Assembly (NCBI GenBank): GCA_902789395.1
Contig: CADANY010000002.1
Coordinates: 1-64,000 of the forward strand
Length of the DNA stretch: 64,000 bases
Reading direction: 5' to 3'
From: an uncultured Bacteroidia bacterium
Lineage (GTDB): Bacteria > Bacteroidota > Bacteroidia > Bacteroidales > UBA932
Part shown: positions 9,130 to 18,169 of the stretch, piece after piece
Layout of the letters: every line of letters starts with the position of its first letter
Numbering within the stretch: the stretch's first letter is position 1
Made by a program: the position numbers and the translations under genes
The notes under the pieces: model-generated
Databases searched by the model: none
Told to the model about the DNA's origin: nothing
The model's input: only the letters and a program-made list of their open reading frames with translations

Positions 9130-10536
9130 ATGAAAAAGAAGATAACATATATCATTGCCAGCGCTGCCCTTTTGTTGGGCGCCGTTTCCTGCTCAGACTC
9201 TTTCTTTGAGCGGTATCCTGCCAACAGCGTGACGGAAGGCAACTTCTACCAGAGTGAGGCAGACTTCAACCAAGGCGTCTACAGCTGCTACGCGAAGCTT
9301 AAGACCCAGATGGCGTTCTACCTGACGGAACTGGCCTACCGCAGCGACGAGTGCATCCTCGAATCCATGGCCGTTTCGACCCAGTTCCGTTATGACCTCG
9401 ACAATTTTGTCGAAGTAGAGAGCAATACGATCCTTTCCGACGTATGGAATGCTTGGTATAACGGTATTTACCGCTGCAACGACGTTCTCGACCATGCAGA
9501 AGGGAAATCCTTCGCGAAACTGCCTCAGTACCGGGCTGAATGCCTGTTCATCCGCAGCTGGTACCTGTTCATGCTCTACCAGACCTTCGGAACCGTTCCG
9601 ATTCCGACGACGGTCCTGACTCCGGCCGAGTCCATGAACCTCGGACGCTGCACGGACCAGGAAATGTATGACCGCCTCGTCACTGACCTGACCGACGCCA
9701 TTGCCAATCTGCCGGCCGCAAGACCAGTCGAGAAGGCGCGCGTCTCCAAGATCGCCGCGCAGGCCCTGCTCGGACGTGTCTACCTCAAATTCGGGAAATA
9801 TGCGGAAGCCCAGTCCATCCTCGGACAGGCCCTCCAGGATCCGAACTACGGACTGATGCCGACAACGGCCGCCGCTTTCGATGTCAACAACAAGATGAAC
9901 AAGGAAATCCTCTTCGCCCTTTGCTACAACAAGAGCATTGACCAGGGCCACGGCTACTGGTACAGTTCCAATACTGCCGTAGAGGCCGACCGCAACAATC
10001 CCACGCCGACGTTCAAGAAAATCTATGACCAGAAGCTGGACAACCGTTTTGACCTGATCAACGGTTATGTCAAGATTTCCTCCTCCGTCTATGCTATGAA
10101 CAAGTGGTATGACACCTATGATGCTACCTTCACGACGGTTGTCGGAAACGATTTCCCGATGCTCCGTTATGCGGATGTGGTTCTGATGCAGGCAGAGGCG
10201 ATCGGTCTCGGCGGCGATATCGCCGGTGCCCTCCCTTACCTCAACCAGACCCGTACACGTGCCGGCCTCCCTGCCCTGACCACCAAAGAGGTTTCCTCTC
10301 GGGATCAGTTCATCCGGGAACTGGCCGATGAGCGCGGCCGCGAATTTGCCCTCGAAGGCCACCGTTGGTTCGACCTCGTCCGCCTCGGCCTGGCTGTCGA
10401 CTACTTCCGCAGCCTGGGTTACAACCTCGACGAGCACGAGCTGATCCTCCCGATCCCCCGCGCCCAGCTTGAGATCTACAACAACACCGATCTTCTCTGG
10501 CAGAACCCGGGATACAACAGCAACTATAGCAAGTAA
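9130..10536 (+). CDS. susD-like: SusD/RagB-family surface lipoprotein
   Basis: 468 residues. Lipobox LLGAVSC places Cys21 as the acylated residue. The SusD N-terminal half (RYPANSVTEGNFYQSEADF) carries TPR-like helices. The C-terminal RagB half has the usual RGREFALEGHRWFDLVRLG block and a closing ILPIPRAQLEIYNN. It caps the SusC barrel at the cell surface and captures the glycan. The stop overlaps the next start by one base (TAATG), indicating coupled translation. Confidence 0.97.
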   Translation: MKKKITYIIASAALLLGAVSCSDSFFERYPANSVTEGNFYQSEADFNQGVYSCYAKLKTQMAFYLTELAYRSDECILESMAVSTQFRYDLDNFVEVESNTILSDVWNAWYNGIYRCNDVLDHAEGKSFAKLPQYRAECLFIRSWYLFMLYQTFGTVPIPTTVLTPAESMNLGRCTDQEMYDRLVTDLTDAIANLPAARPVEKARVSKIAAQALLGRVYLKFGKYAEAQSILGQALQDPNYGLMPTTAAAFDVNNKMNKEILFALCYNKSIDQGHGYWYSSNTAVEADRNNPTPTFKKIYDQKLDNRFDLINGYVKISSSVYAMNKWYDTYDATFTTVVGNDFPMLRYADVVLMQAEAIGLGGDIAGALPYLNQTRTRAGLPALTTKEVSSRDQFIRELADERGREFALEGHRWFDLVRLGLAVDYFRSLGYNLDEHELILPIPRAQLEIYNNTDLLWQNPGYNSNYSK

Positions 10537-12548
10537 TGAACATGAAAAGAACGATAACCCATATTTTTGCCGCCGCGGCCGTTGTCCTTTCCTTCGCTTC
10601 CTGCTGGAACGAGGAGATAGACGATATCGCCAAGGGCAAAGACCTTAAGCTCCGCCATGAGATCTCCGACCTGAAGGCAGTCCCCGGAGATACGGAGGTC
10701 CAGCTGAGCTGGACGATGGAAGAAGGCTGGAATCCGACGCAGTATGTCATCACGTATACCAACCCGGACCAGTCCGCAGGAAGAATCGAAACCAAGGATC
10801 TTTCCTGTCTCGTTACCGACCTGACCAACGGACATAACTATACTTTCAATGTCCAGGCGCAGTATGACGATGTCCTCTCCGGGATCCAGTCGGTCAATGC
10901 GAAACCGGTCACGTCCCGGATCGCCGTCAAGGATCTCGCCGCCCTCGGCATGGACCAGGCGGTCGCTCTGAGTTGGACAAAGCCCTCTACGAGCGTACAG
11001 AGCTACAAACTCACCTACTACATGGAGGATACCCCCTCGGACGTCAAGACCGTAACGATTGACAAGGATGCCGAAAGCTACTTGCTGGAAGGCCTTCAGA
11101 ATGACAAGAATTACATCTTCTTCCTTGTCGGGGTCTACGCAAAGGGCGAGTCCGACCAGGCTTCCGCCAAAGCGATGCCGATGAGCGCCGTCGCCTTCTT
11201 CACGGACCGCGACAACGCCATCGTAAACCAGCCTGTCCGCTTTACCTTCAATACCGAGGCCTATCCGACGGCTCAGAAGGTATTCTGGGAGTTCCCGGGC
11301 GGCATACAAAAAGAAGGCACAGAAGTTGAGTACGGTTTCGGAAGCGAAGGCGAGCAGCCGGTCGTTCTCCACGCCTTCATCGGCGGAGTCGAGAAGACAT
11401 GGAAACTGAGCATTGCCGTACGCCAGTGGGGACTTCACGTCAATGAATTCCCGCAGAACGGAACAAACTACAGCGGTTTCAAGGGCTCCTGCCCGGTCTT
11501 CTCTCCGGACGGAAAGACCGTCTATAACATTACCTTCAACAAGAAGACCACCCTCCTGGCCTATGATACGGCAACCGGAGAACGGAAGTGGACCTTCGAG
11601 AACCCTGACGGTCTCAACCAGGGATCCTACAACATGCTGACTGTCAACCCGGTAACGGGAGATATCTATTACGGAACCCAGACCGCCGGCAGCTTCGTCG
11701 CCGTAACGGCCGACGGCCAGCTCAAGTGGGCGTACAAGGGACTCGGATCCATGCAGTCCGCGGCTCCCGCCGTCAACAAGGCCGGTACGCTGGTATTCGC
11801 CGTTGATGCGACCGGCAAGGCTGTTGCCCTCGATGCAGCGACCGGTGCTGAAAAGTGGACCCTCGCTCTCGGAGCGAAGGGCGGCGGAATCCTCGTCAAC
11901 GGAAATGAGGTCCTCATCGGTGTCCAGAACAAGACCCTCACCTTCGTCAATGCCCAAAGCGGCGAGATTATCGCCCAGCTGACCGGAGGGGCCAACATAA
12001 CCGACATCTCCGGTTTCGGCATCTCCAAGGACCTGAAGACCGCTTACTTCGGAAACACCGGCGGCGGTGTCTCCGCTGTCGATCTTGTCGACCACACTTT
12101 GCTTGTCGACAACAAGCCGGTCGGAACGAACAATATGTACGAACCGGTCGTCGGGCCGGACGGAAAAGTCTTCTATGGCAGCAAGGACGGATTCATGTAT
12201 CTGCTGACCCCGGGTCTTGAGCTGATTTCGGCTATTGATTCCGGCAACGGAAACAACGCCTTCAACTACTCCCACCCGGTAGTCGACACGGACGGTAACT
12301 TCTACATCACGGCCGGCGGCCAGAAGAACCAGAACTTCATCATCGGCCCCGACGGTAGCATAAAGGACAAGTGGCAGTACGAAGAAGGTGACAAGCAGAT
12401 GGGTGGCAACAACTATCTTGACGGCGTCTTCTACTCCGCCTTCATCGGCGCCTCCGGAGCCAATGGCTACTTCATCGGCAAATATGTCGGTGGAACCCGT
12501 TACAACGGCCACGGTTTCGATATCTGCGGCTCCTGCTGCATCAAATAA
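10536..12548 (+). CDS. Surface lipoprotein with FN3, PKD-like and PQQ beta-propeller domains
   Basis: 670 residues. The lipobox SFASC gives Cys23. In order there are two fibronectin type III-like domains (about 40-122 and 125-208, each with VALSW/VQLSW-type strands), a PKD-like domain (about 215-295, VFWEFPGG) and a PQQ/pyrrolo-quinoline-type propeller (about 300-655) with repeated ATGE+KW blades (YDTATGERKWTF, LDAATGAEKWTL). It ends in a Cys-rich tail, DICGSCCIK. Its place directly after SusD is where surface glycan-binding proteins are encoded, so a binding role at the surface is the best inference. The start may instead be the ATG at 10542. It overlaps both neighbours by one base. Confidence 0.85.
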   Translation: MNMKRTITHIFAAAAVVLSFASCWNEEIDDIAKGKDLKLRHEISDLKAVPGDTEVQLSWTMEEGWNPTQYVITYTNPDQSAGRIETKDLSCLVTDLTNGHNYTFNVQAQYDDVLSGIQSVNAKPVTSRIAVKDLAALGMDQAVALSWTKPSTSVQSYKLTYYMEDTPSDVKTVTIDKDAESYLLEGLQNDKNYIFFLVGVYAKGESDQASAKAMPMSAVAFFTDRDNAIVNQPVRFTFNTEAYPTAQKVFWEFPGGIQKEGTEVEYGFGSEGEQPVVLHAFIGGVEKTWKLSIAVRQWGLHVNEFPQNGTNYSGFKGSCPVFSPDGKTVYNITFNKKTTLLAYDTATGERKWTFENPDGLNQGSYNMLTVNPVTGDIYYGTQTAGSFVAVTADGQLKWAYKGLGSMQSAAPAVNKAGTLVFAVDATGKAVALDAATGAEKWTLALGAKGGGILVNGNEVLIGVQNKTLTFVNAQSGEIIAQLTGGANITDISGFGISKDLKTAYFGNTGGGVSAVDLVDHTLLVDNKPVGTNNMYEPVVGPDGKVFYGSKDGFMYLLTPGLELISAIDSGNGNNAFNYSHPVVDTDGNFYITAGGQKNQNFIIGPDGSIKDKWQYEEGDKQMGGNNYLDGVFYSAFIGASGANGYFIGKYVGGTRYNGHGFDICGSCCIK

Positions 12549-13855
12549 TGAAATCCTGCCGTATCCACACGTTGATCCTGTCGTCAGCCATCCTGCTGAC
12601 GACAGGTTTTTCGTGCGGAAAACCGGAACAGAAACAACAAATCAATCCTCAGGATCTTCTTGAAGAACACCGTTTCGACATGACCCTCCGGGAGTCCCGG
12701 CAGGTTGCCGACGGTGTCCTTTATGAAAGAATGACCCTGGACCGCTTCGGCGGAGACATCCATGTCCTGACCCTCGACATGACGAAGGGAGTCCTTCTGG
12801 ATGCCTGTTGGGCGGACGGCCTCTGTCCGAACCCGGCAACGAACGGAACGAACAACGGGAAACAACTCCGCGAAACGCTTTCCGAGACGCTCCGGCGCCG
12901 CCTTGGCGAAAAGGTTGTCGGCGGCATCAACGGGGACTATTACCATACCAAAGGCGGAATCACCCTCTCCCCGCATGTCGAGAACGGGAAACCGGTCTTC
13001 TTCGGAAACCCGTATGAACTGGTCCGGGAGCCTGCCTTCAAATACGGCTTTACCCAATTCTCCGACGGGAGCATCAGCTTCGGGCCTCGCTCCGTTCGTA
13101 GTTCCGTTGTCTGGAAAGACGTTTCCGTCTCCGTCCGTTCGGTCAATGATACGATCCTCGCCTTGAGCCCGAATGCCGTCCAGGCTTCAAAGGCTTACCA
13201 GGATGCGAACGTCTATACCGCCCGGATGGTCGAAAAGCCCTTCCCGGCAGTCCGGAACAAAATCGGGACACGGGCGCTTTTCCTCGTTGCCAAAGCCTCT
13301 GTCCCCCTTTCCGTCAATACCGGCCCGATTCCGTCGACGGTTACGGCCGTCTATGACGGCAGGAGCGGCAATCTTATGTCCGCACCTTTCGTTACGGGAA
13401 AGGATGAATGGGTCCTCCAACTTACCGGAGAGAGCGCTGCGGCCCTGTCCGGCGCACGGCCGGGCGACAGGCTGGATATTTCCTTCGAGCTGTCCATCGA
13501 CGGATCCGTCAAGCCCGTCCGGACCCATATCGGAGGGAAATACCTGATCCTTGCAAATGGACAGAAAGGGGAAGGATATGACGATCCCCGGTCGGCGACA
13601 CGCGCCAGCCTGATCGGTGCGACGCAGGACGGGAAAACCGTCAGACTCATCGCCTCCGCCGCCAGTCTGACCTTCCCGGACAATTATGAACTGGCGCGGA
13701 AACTGGGCCTGTACAACGCCCTGCGCCTCGACGGAGGCGGATCGACGGAAATGTGCCTCGTCAACAACGGGAACGTTGAGATCCTCTGCCCTTCTTCCGA
13801 CTCAAACGGAAAGGAGCGCAGCAATATGAATTATATCCATGTGAGAACCAAATAG
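12548..13855 (+). CDS. Phosphodiester glycosidase (NAGPA-domain) lipoprotein
   Basis: 435 residues. The lipobox TGFSC gives Cys23. The C-terminal two thirds fit the NAGPA family (phosphodiester alpha-N-acetylglucosaminidase; formerly DUF2233): GGINGDYYHTKGG, the DPRSATRASLIG segment, and NALRLDGGGSTEMCLVN near the end. Human NAGPA removes GlcNAc from GlcNAc-alpha-phosphate diesters; bacterial relatives probably cleave sugar-1-phosphodiester bonds in polysaccharides. Its place in a SusCD operon suggests that the target glycan contains phosphodiesters. The substrate is not provable here. The start overlaps the stop of the propeller gene by one base. Confidence 0.88.
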   Translation: MKSCRIHTLILSSAILLTTGFSCGKPEQKQQINPQDLLEEHRFDMTLRESRQVADGVLYERMTLDRFGGDIHVLTLDMTKGVLLDACWADGLCPNPATNGTNNGKQLRETLSETLRRRLGEKVVGGINGDYYHTKGGITLSPHVENGKPVFFGNPYELVREPAFKYGFTQFSDGSISFGPRSVRSSVVWKDVSVSVRSVNDTILALSPNAVQASKAYQDANVYTARMVEKPFPAVRNKIGTRALFLVAKASVPLSVNTGPIPSTVTAVYDGRSGNLMSAPFVTGKDEWVLQLTGESAAALSGARPGDRLDISFELSIDGSVKPVRTHIGGKYLILANGQKGEGYDDPRSATRASLIGATQDGKTVRLIASAASLTFPDNYELARKLGLYNALRLDGGGSTEMCLVNNGNVEILCPSSDSNGKERSNMNYIHVRTK

Positions 13856-13862
13856 AAGAAAG

Positions 13863-15527
13863 ATGAATTTCAAAGGGATAATCGGAAGGACCTGTTTCCT
13901 TCTGCTACTTCTGGCGACCGCCTGCGGACAAGAAGAAAAAACGCCGGCAGAAGTCACCGTTACGACAAAAGTCGCTCTTCAGTCCTACAGAAGCGCTACC
14001 GGCGCCTTCATTTCTCCGGTATTCAACCAGGGAGACCTGGTCCGGCTGGTGGACATTACGAATGGAGAATCCGACGTCAAGCCTCCTATCAATATGGGCG
14101 GCAGCCAGTCATCTTTCCTCTTCTCGCTGAAAAACGCCGCTGCGGGAGACCTCCTTGCCGCCGTTTTTCCTTCGGACGCAAGTGCCTCTTTCAAGGAGCA
14201 TTCTGTCTCCTACACGATTCCCGATAAACAGGACGGGAAGGATTTGTCCATTCCCATGATCGGATGGACAACCCATTCCGGAGATACCTATTCCGGAAAT
14301 TCCCTCCGGCTTGACGCCCGCATGGCCCTGGTCCGCGCGGCTGTCCAAAAAGGATCTTATTCCATTCAGAAAGCCGTTCTGACTGCAAACAGCGGGGAAA
14401 ATCTCGCCGGAGTCGTAAGCGTGGAAATGGACAAAGGGACCTACGCCGCCTCCGCGTCTTCCGTAACCGTCACCCTTCAGACGCCCCTCGACTGCCGGCG
14501 CGAGGCTCAGACCGTCCCGTTTTTCGTCGCGCCGGGCTCTTACAAGACTGGGCTGACCGTCACCTTCCATACCGACGACGGGAAACAGATTGTCTCGAAG
14601 GTTACGGACCCGGTCTCGCTGGGCTCAGGCTCGGTCTTCAGCACGGATCCGGCCAGTGCCGGAAGACAGCTGATTGCAGCCGGGGGTACAAAGGTCTATC
14701 TGTTTGATGAAAAACTTGCCCGGGAGGCCCGGGACTACAAGGCCGGCCTCATTTGGGAATGGGATTCTTCGAAAGAAGCAGGCAAGCTATCCCGTCCGGA
14801 CCATATCGATGATGCCAAACCCGTATATGACAACAAGAAAATGCTGGTTACCAGCTCCTTCGCCTGGTGCGCCCTCGTCGATATCGAAACCAAGAACCTG
14901 GATTTTTACGCAACCGGCCTGACCAATGCCCATTCCGCAGAGATTCTCCCGGACGGACGGATTGCCGTTGCCTGCGCAGAAGGATATGTCGCCCTCTACG
15001 ACAAATCCAACAGCAATCTTCGGATTGCCGACTATCCCCTCACGTCCGCCCACGGTGTCGTCTGGAGCGAAAAGAAACAGCGCCTCTATGCAATCGGCGC
15101 GTCTTCCCTGCAGATTTACAAACTCAATGACGACTGGAAGACAAGGCCCGCACTTGTTCTGGAAAAGACCATTTCCAGCACCGGTTTCGTAACGGGAATG
15201 CACGACATGACAGCCGTTGACGAGAACACCCTCATCATCGGAGGGAACAAACTCGCCTTCTTCGATATCAACACGGAACGGTTTACCGGGATCCAGGCTT
15301 ATAACGGTGTTGCCGGATTCAAGTCTGTCAACTACAATGCCACGACAGGAGAAATGTACTATACCTATGCCTGGGAGAATTACTCGGAAGGGGCCTATAC
15401 CTGGTCGAGCCATTGGATCCGCTATACCGACAATCTCCAGAATTCGTTCTCTCCCACCAAGGACGCGCAGGGTATCATCCGCGTCGAGGACATAAACATG
15501 TATAAAGTCCGCGTCTTCAGCTGGTAA
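13863..15527 (+). CDS. Lipoprotein with fimbrillin-like N-terminus and DUF6528-like propeller
   Basis: 554 residues. Lipobox LATAC gives Cys21. Residues about 30-270 resemble fimbrillin/Mfa-like beta-sandwich domains of Bacteroidales (GDLVRLVD, RLDARMALVRAAV, VPFFVAPGSY). Residues about 275-554 have repeating beta segments ending in a WEW-type region (KAGLIWEWDSSKEA) and HSAEILPDGRIAVACAEGY, which I associate with DUF6528 beta-propellers. It probably lies on the cell surface as a glycan-binding or adhesive accessory of the PUL. The fusion of a pilin-like domain to a propeller is unusual. The gene follows the glycosidase by seven bases. Confidence 0.65.
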   Translation: MNFKGIIGRTCFLLLLLATACGQEEKTPAEVTVTTKVALQSYRSATGAFISPVFNQGDLVRLVDITNGESDVKPPINMGGSQSSFLFSLKNAAAGDLLAAVFPSDASASFKEHSVSYTIPDKQDGKDLSIPMIGWTTHSGDTYSGNSLRLDARMALVRAAVQKGSYSIQKAVLTANSGENLAGVVSVEMDKGTYAASASSVTVTLQTPLDCRREAQTVPFFVAPGSYKTGLTVTFHTDDGKQIVSKVTDPVSLGSGSVFSTDPASAGRQLIAAGGTKVYLFDEKLAREARDYKAGLIWEWDSSKEAGKLSRPDHIDDAKPVYDNKKMLVTSSFAWCALVDIETKNLDFYATGLTNAHSAEILPDGRIAVACAEGYVALYDKSNSNLRIADYPLTSAHGVVWSEKKQRLYAIGASSLQIYKLNDDWKTRPALVLEKTISSTGFVTGMHDMTAVDENTLIIGGNKLAFFDINTERFTGIQAYNGVAGFKSVNYNATTGEMYYTYAWENYSEGAYTWSSHWIRYTDNLQNSFSPTKDAQGIIRVEDINMYKVRVFSW

Positions 15528-15542
15528 AGCAAGAAAAATCCG

Positions 15543-15550
15543 TATCTTTA
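15543..15550 (+). promoter_or_regulatory. Possible -7 promoter element for the GH78 gene
   Basis: TATCTTTA, one base off TAnnTTTG, 27 bases upstream of the GH78 start in a 50-base gap. It would allow the enzyme genes to be transcribed separately from the SusCD part. Confidence 0.45.
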
Positions 15551-15577
15551 AGGGTCCTTTCTTAAAAAGAACTCTTT

Positions 15578-18133
15578 ATGAAACGTTTCCTTTCTCCGGT
15601 GCCGGGGCTGCTGCTCTTTTTAGCAGCATCCTGCGCTCCCGGTCCACAAGTGAGCGATCTCCGGTGCGAAGGCCTCCGGGAACCCCTTGCCATCGATTCG
15701 GATCTTCCGCATTTCAGCTGGAAAATCCGCTCGGAAGATCCCGTGGTCCAGGAATTCTACGAAATTGAGGTGGGGCGCTCCGAAAAGGCGCTCCGCAGCG
15801 GAAAGGCAGACCTTTGGGCCGAAGGTCCGGTCCGGTCGGCTGATCAGGTCATGGTCCCCTACCGCGGCAAAGCGCTCTCTTCGAGGACATTGGCTTTTTG
15901 GCGGGTGCGGATCCGGACCGCGGACGGAAGGCTGTCGAAGTGGAGCCGTCCGCAGCGTTTCGGGATTGGAATCACCGGCGCAGATACCCTGAAGGGCGTT
16001 TATATCGGCGCCGCTTCGGGAGAAGGACGCGCCCCCCTTCTGAGAAAGACTTTTACTGTCGAAAACACCGGAGAGGAGGTTCTTCTGCATGTCAATTCAC
16101 TCGGTTACCACGAGGCTTACCTCAACGGGAAAAAAGTCTCGGATGCCGTGCTGACCCCGGCCGTTTCCCAGCTGGACAAACGCTCCCTGACCGTTACCTA
16201 CGATGTCTCAGAATTCCTGAAAAAAGGAAGGAACGAGCTGGTGCTCTGGATCAGTTCCGGCTGGTATAAAAAAAGAACATTCAACGCCGCGTATGACGGT
16301 CCGCTCGTAAAAGCGGAGCTTGATGCCATAGCTCCGGACGGATCCACGCCCCTCGTATGGACCGATGGTTCCTGGGAAGGAACTTGGAGCGGATACCGCG
16401 ATTACGATACCTGGCGGGCCCATCATTTCGGAGGGGAAATCATTGATGCAAGGGTCGTTCCGCTTTCCATGAAAAGCAAGAACCTGGACCGGCTCGGATG
16501 GACGCCGGTCGATACGCCGGAAATCACGGGCATCGCCGCGACTCCGCAGATGTGCGAACCCTGCCGGATCCAGGAAACCCTCTCTCCCGTCAGCATCGAA
16601 GCCGCCGGGGACGGCTCCTGGATCCTCGATTTCGGCCGGATTGTCAACGGAATGGCGGAAATCTGCCTTCCCGAGCTCCCGGAGGGGCACGTTACGACGG
16701 CCTCTTTCAGCGATTTCCGGGGAGAAGACGGGGCCCTCGACCCGGTCAGCCGGAATGAGTACATTTCTTCCGGCGCTCCCGGCGGAGACCGGTTCGCCAA
16801 TCGTTTCAACCACCATGTTTTCCGGTATATCCAGCTGGACAGCCTCCCCAAAGCCCCCGTCAAGGCCCTGGCCCACCGGATGCGGACGGATTTCCCGAGA
16901 GGCGGATCCTTTGTCTCTTCGGATGAGGAGTTGAATCGGATCCACGACATGGTCGTCTATACAATGGAGAACCTCGCTTTTGACGGATACATGGTCGACT
17001 GTGCCAACATTGAACGTCTCGGTTACGGTGGCGACGGTAACGCCTCGACACTGTCCCTTCAGATTCTCGGGGACGTCGCCCCTCTGTATGTCAATTGGTT
17101 ACAGGCATGGAACGACGTAATCCGGGAAGACGGCGGACTCCCCCATACCGCACCCTGCCCGCAACGGGCCGGCGGCGGCCCATACTGGTGCGGCTTCATC
17201 GTCCAGGCTCCGTGGAGGACTTACATGAGCTATGCCGATGCCAGGATGATCAAGCGCTGCTACCCGACGATGGTCCATTGGCTGGATTACGTGGACGCCC
17301 ACACGGTTGACGGGCTCCTGAAAGCATGGCCCAATACCGAGTACCGACACTGGTACCTTGGAGACTGGGCGGCTCCGGACGGCGTAGATGTCAAAGACCC
17401 GGAAAGCATAGATCTCGTCAATAACTGTTCCCTCTGCCAAGTCTATGAGGATCTTGAAAAGATGGCCCTCCTGCTGGGGAAAGAAGAGGAGGCCGATCGT
17501 TTCCGAAAACGCAACGACGCCCTAAAAGAGCGGATCCATGCCGCTTTCTACCACCCGGAAGAAACCGTATATGGCTCCGGAAGCCAGATCGACATGGTCT
17601 ATCCGATGCTGGTCGGGGCCGTCCCGGATTCCCTGCATAACGAAGTACGGAACAAACTGATGGAGAGGACGGAAACAACTTATCAAGGACATCTTGCTAC
17701 AGGACTTGTCGGAGTCCCCGTCCTGACGGAATGGGTAACCCTGGAGAGGGAATGCGACTGGTTCTATGGGATGTTGAAAAAGCACGGTTATCCGGGTTAT
17801 CTCTATATGCTGGATAACGGTGCCACCGGAACCTGGGAGCACTGGAATGGCCGGCGAAGCCGCCTGCACAACTGTTTTAACGGCATCGGAAGCTGGTTCT
17901 ACCAGGCCCTCGGCGGGATCATTCCCGAAGAGCCCGGTTACCGCCGGATCCGGATCGAGCCGCAGACTCCGGAAGGACTGGAAAAGGTCCGGGTCACGCA
18001 GAATACGCCCTATGGACCCATCCTCGTTATCCGGGAGGGACGGAAACTACATGTCGAACTTCCGGTCGGTATAACCGCGGTAACCGAAGGAAAAGAGTAT
18101 ACCGGAAAAACGGATCTTGTCCTTTCGTTATAG
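15578..18133 (+). CDS. GH78 alpha-L-rhamnosidase, lipoprotein
   Basis: 851 residues. The lipobox FLAASC gives Cys19, so the enzyme is exported and lipid-anchored. Beta-sandwich domains (about 25-400) precede an (alpha/alpha)6 catalytic domain (about 440-780) and a C-terminal beta domain. The GH78 acidic motif reads VDCANIERLGYGGDGNA, giving Asp474, Glu479 and Asp486. Their spacing of 5 and 7 equals that of Asp567, Glu572 and Asp579 of Bacillus RhaB as I recall it. The second catalytic acid is probably Glu754 in GTWEHWNG. It should remove terminal alpha-L-rhamnose from the glycan captured by the SusCD system. Confidence 0.93.
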   Translation: MKRFLSPVPGLLLFLAASCAPGPQVSDLRCEGLREPLAIDSDLPHFSWKIRSEDPVVQEFYEIEVGRSEKALRSGKADLWAEGPVRSADQVMVPYRGKALSSRTLAFWRVRIRTADGRLSKWSRPQRFGIGITGADTLKGVYIGAASGEGRAPLLRKTFTVENTGEEVLLHVNSLGYHEAYLNGKKVSDAVLTPAVSQLDKRSLTVTYDVSEFLKKGRNELVLWISSGWYKKRTFNAAYDGPLVKAELDAIAPDGSTPLVWTDGSWEGTWSGYRDYDTWRAHHFGGEIIDARVVPLSMKSKNLDRLGWTPVDTPEITGIAATPQMCEPCRIQETLSPVSIEAAGDGSWILDFGRIVNGMAEICLPELPEGHVTTASFSDFRGEDGALDPVSRNEYISSGAPGGDRFANRFNHHVFRYIQLDSLPKAPVKALAHRMRTDFPRGGSFVSSDEELNRIHDMVVYTMENLAFDGYMVDCANIERLGYGGDGNASTLSLQILGDVAPLYVNWLQAWNDVIREDGGLPHTAPCPQRAGGGPYWCGFIVQAPWRTYMSYADARMIKRCYPTMVHWLDYVDAHTVDGLLKAWPNTEYRHWYLGDWAAPDGVDVKDPESIDLVNNCSLCQVYEDLEKMALLLGKEEEADRFRKRNDALKERIHAAFYHPEETVYGSGSQIDMVYPMLVGAVPDSLHNEVRNKLMERTETTYQGHLATGLVGVPVLTEWVTLERECDWFYGMLKKHGYPGYLYMLDNGATGTWEHWNGRRSRLHNCFNGIGSWFYQALGGIIPEEPGYRRIRIEPQTPEGLEKVRVTQNTPYGPILVIREGRKLHVELPVGITAVTEGKEYTGKTDLVLSL

Positions 18134-18169
18134 TTTTCTTTTTTTGACAGAACAATCAGATAGCATATT

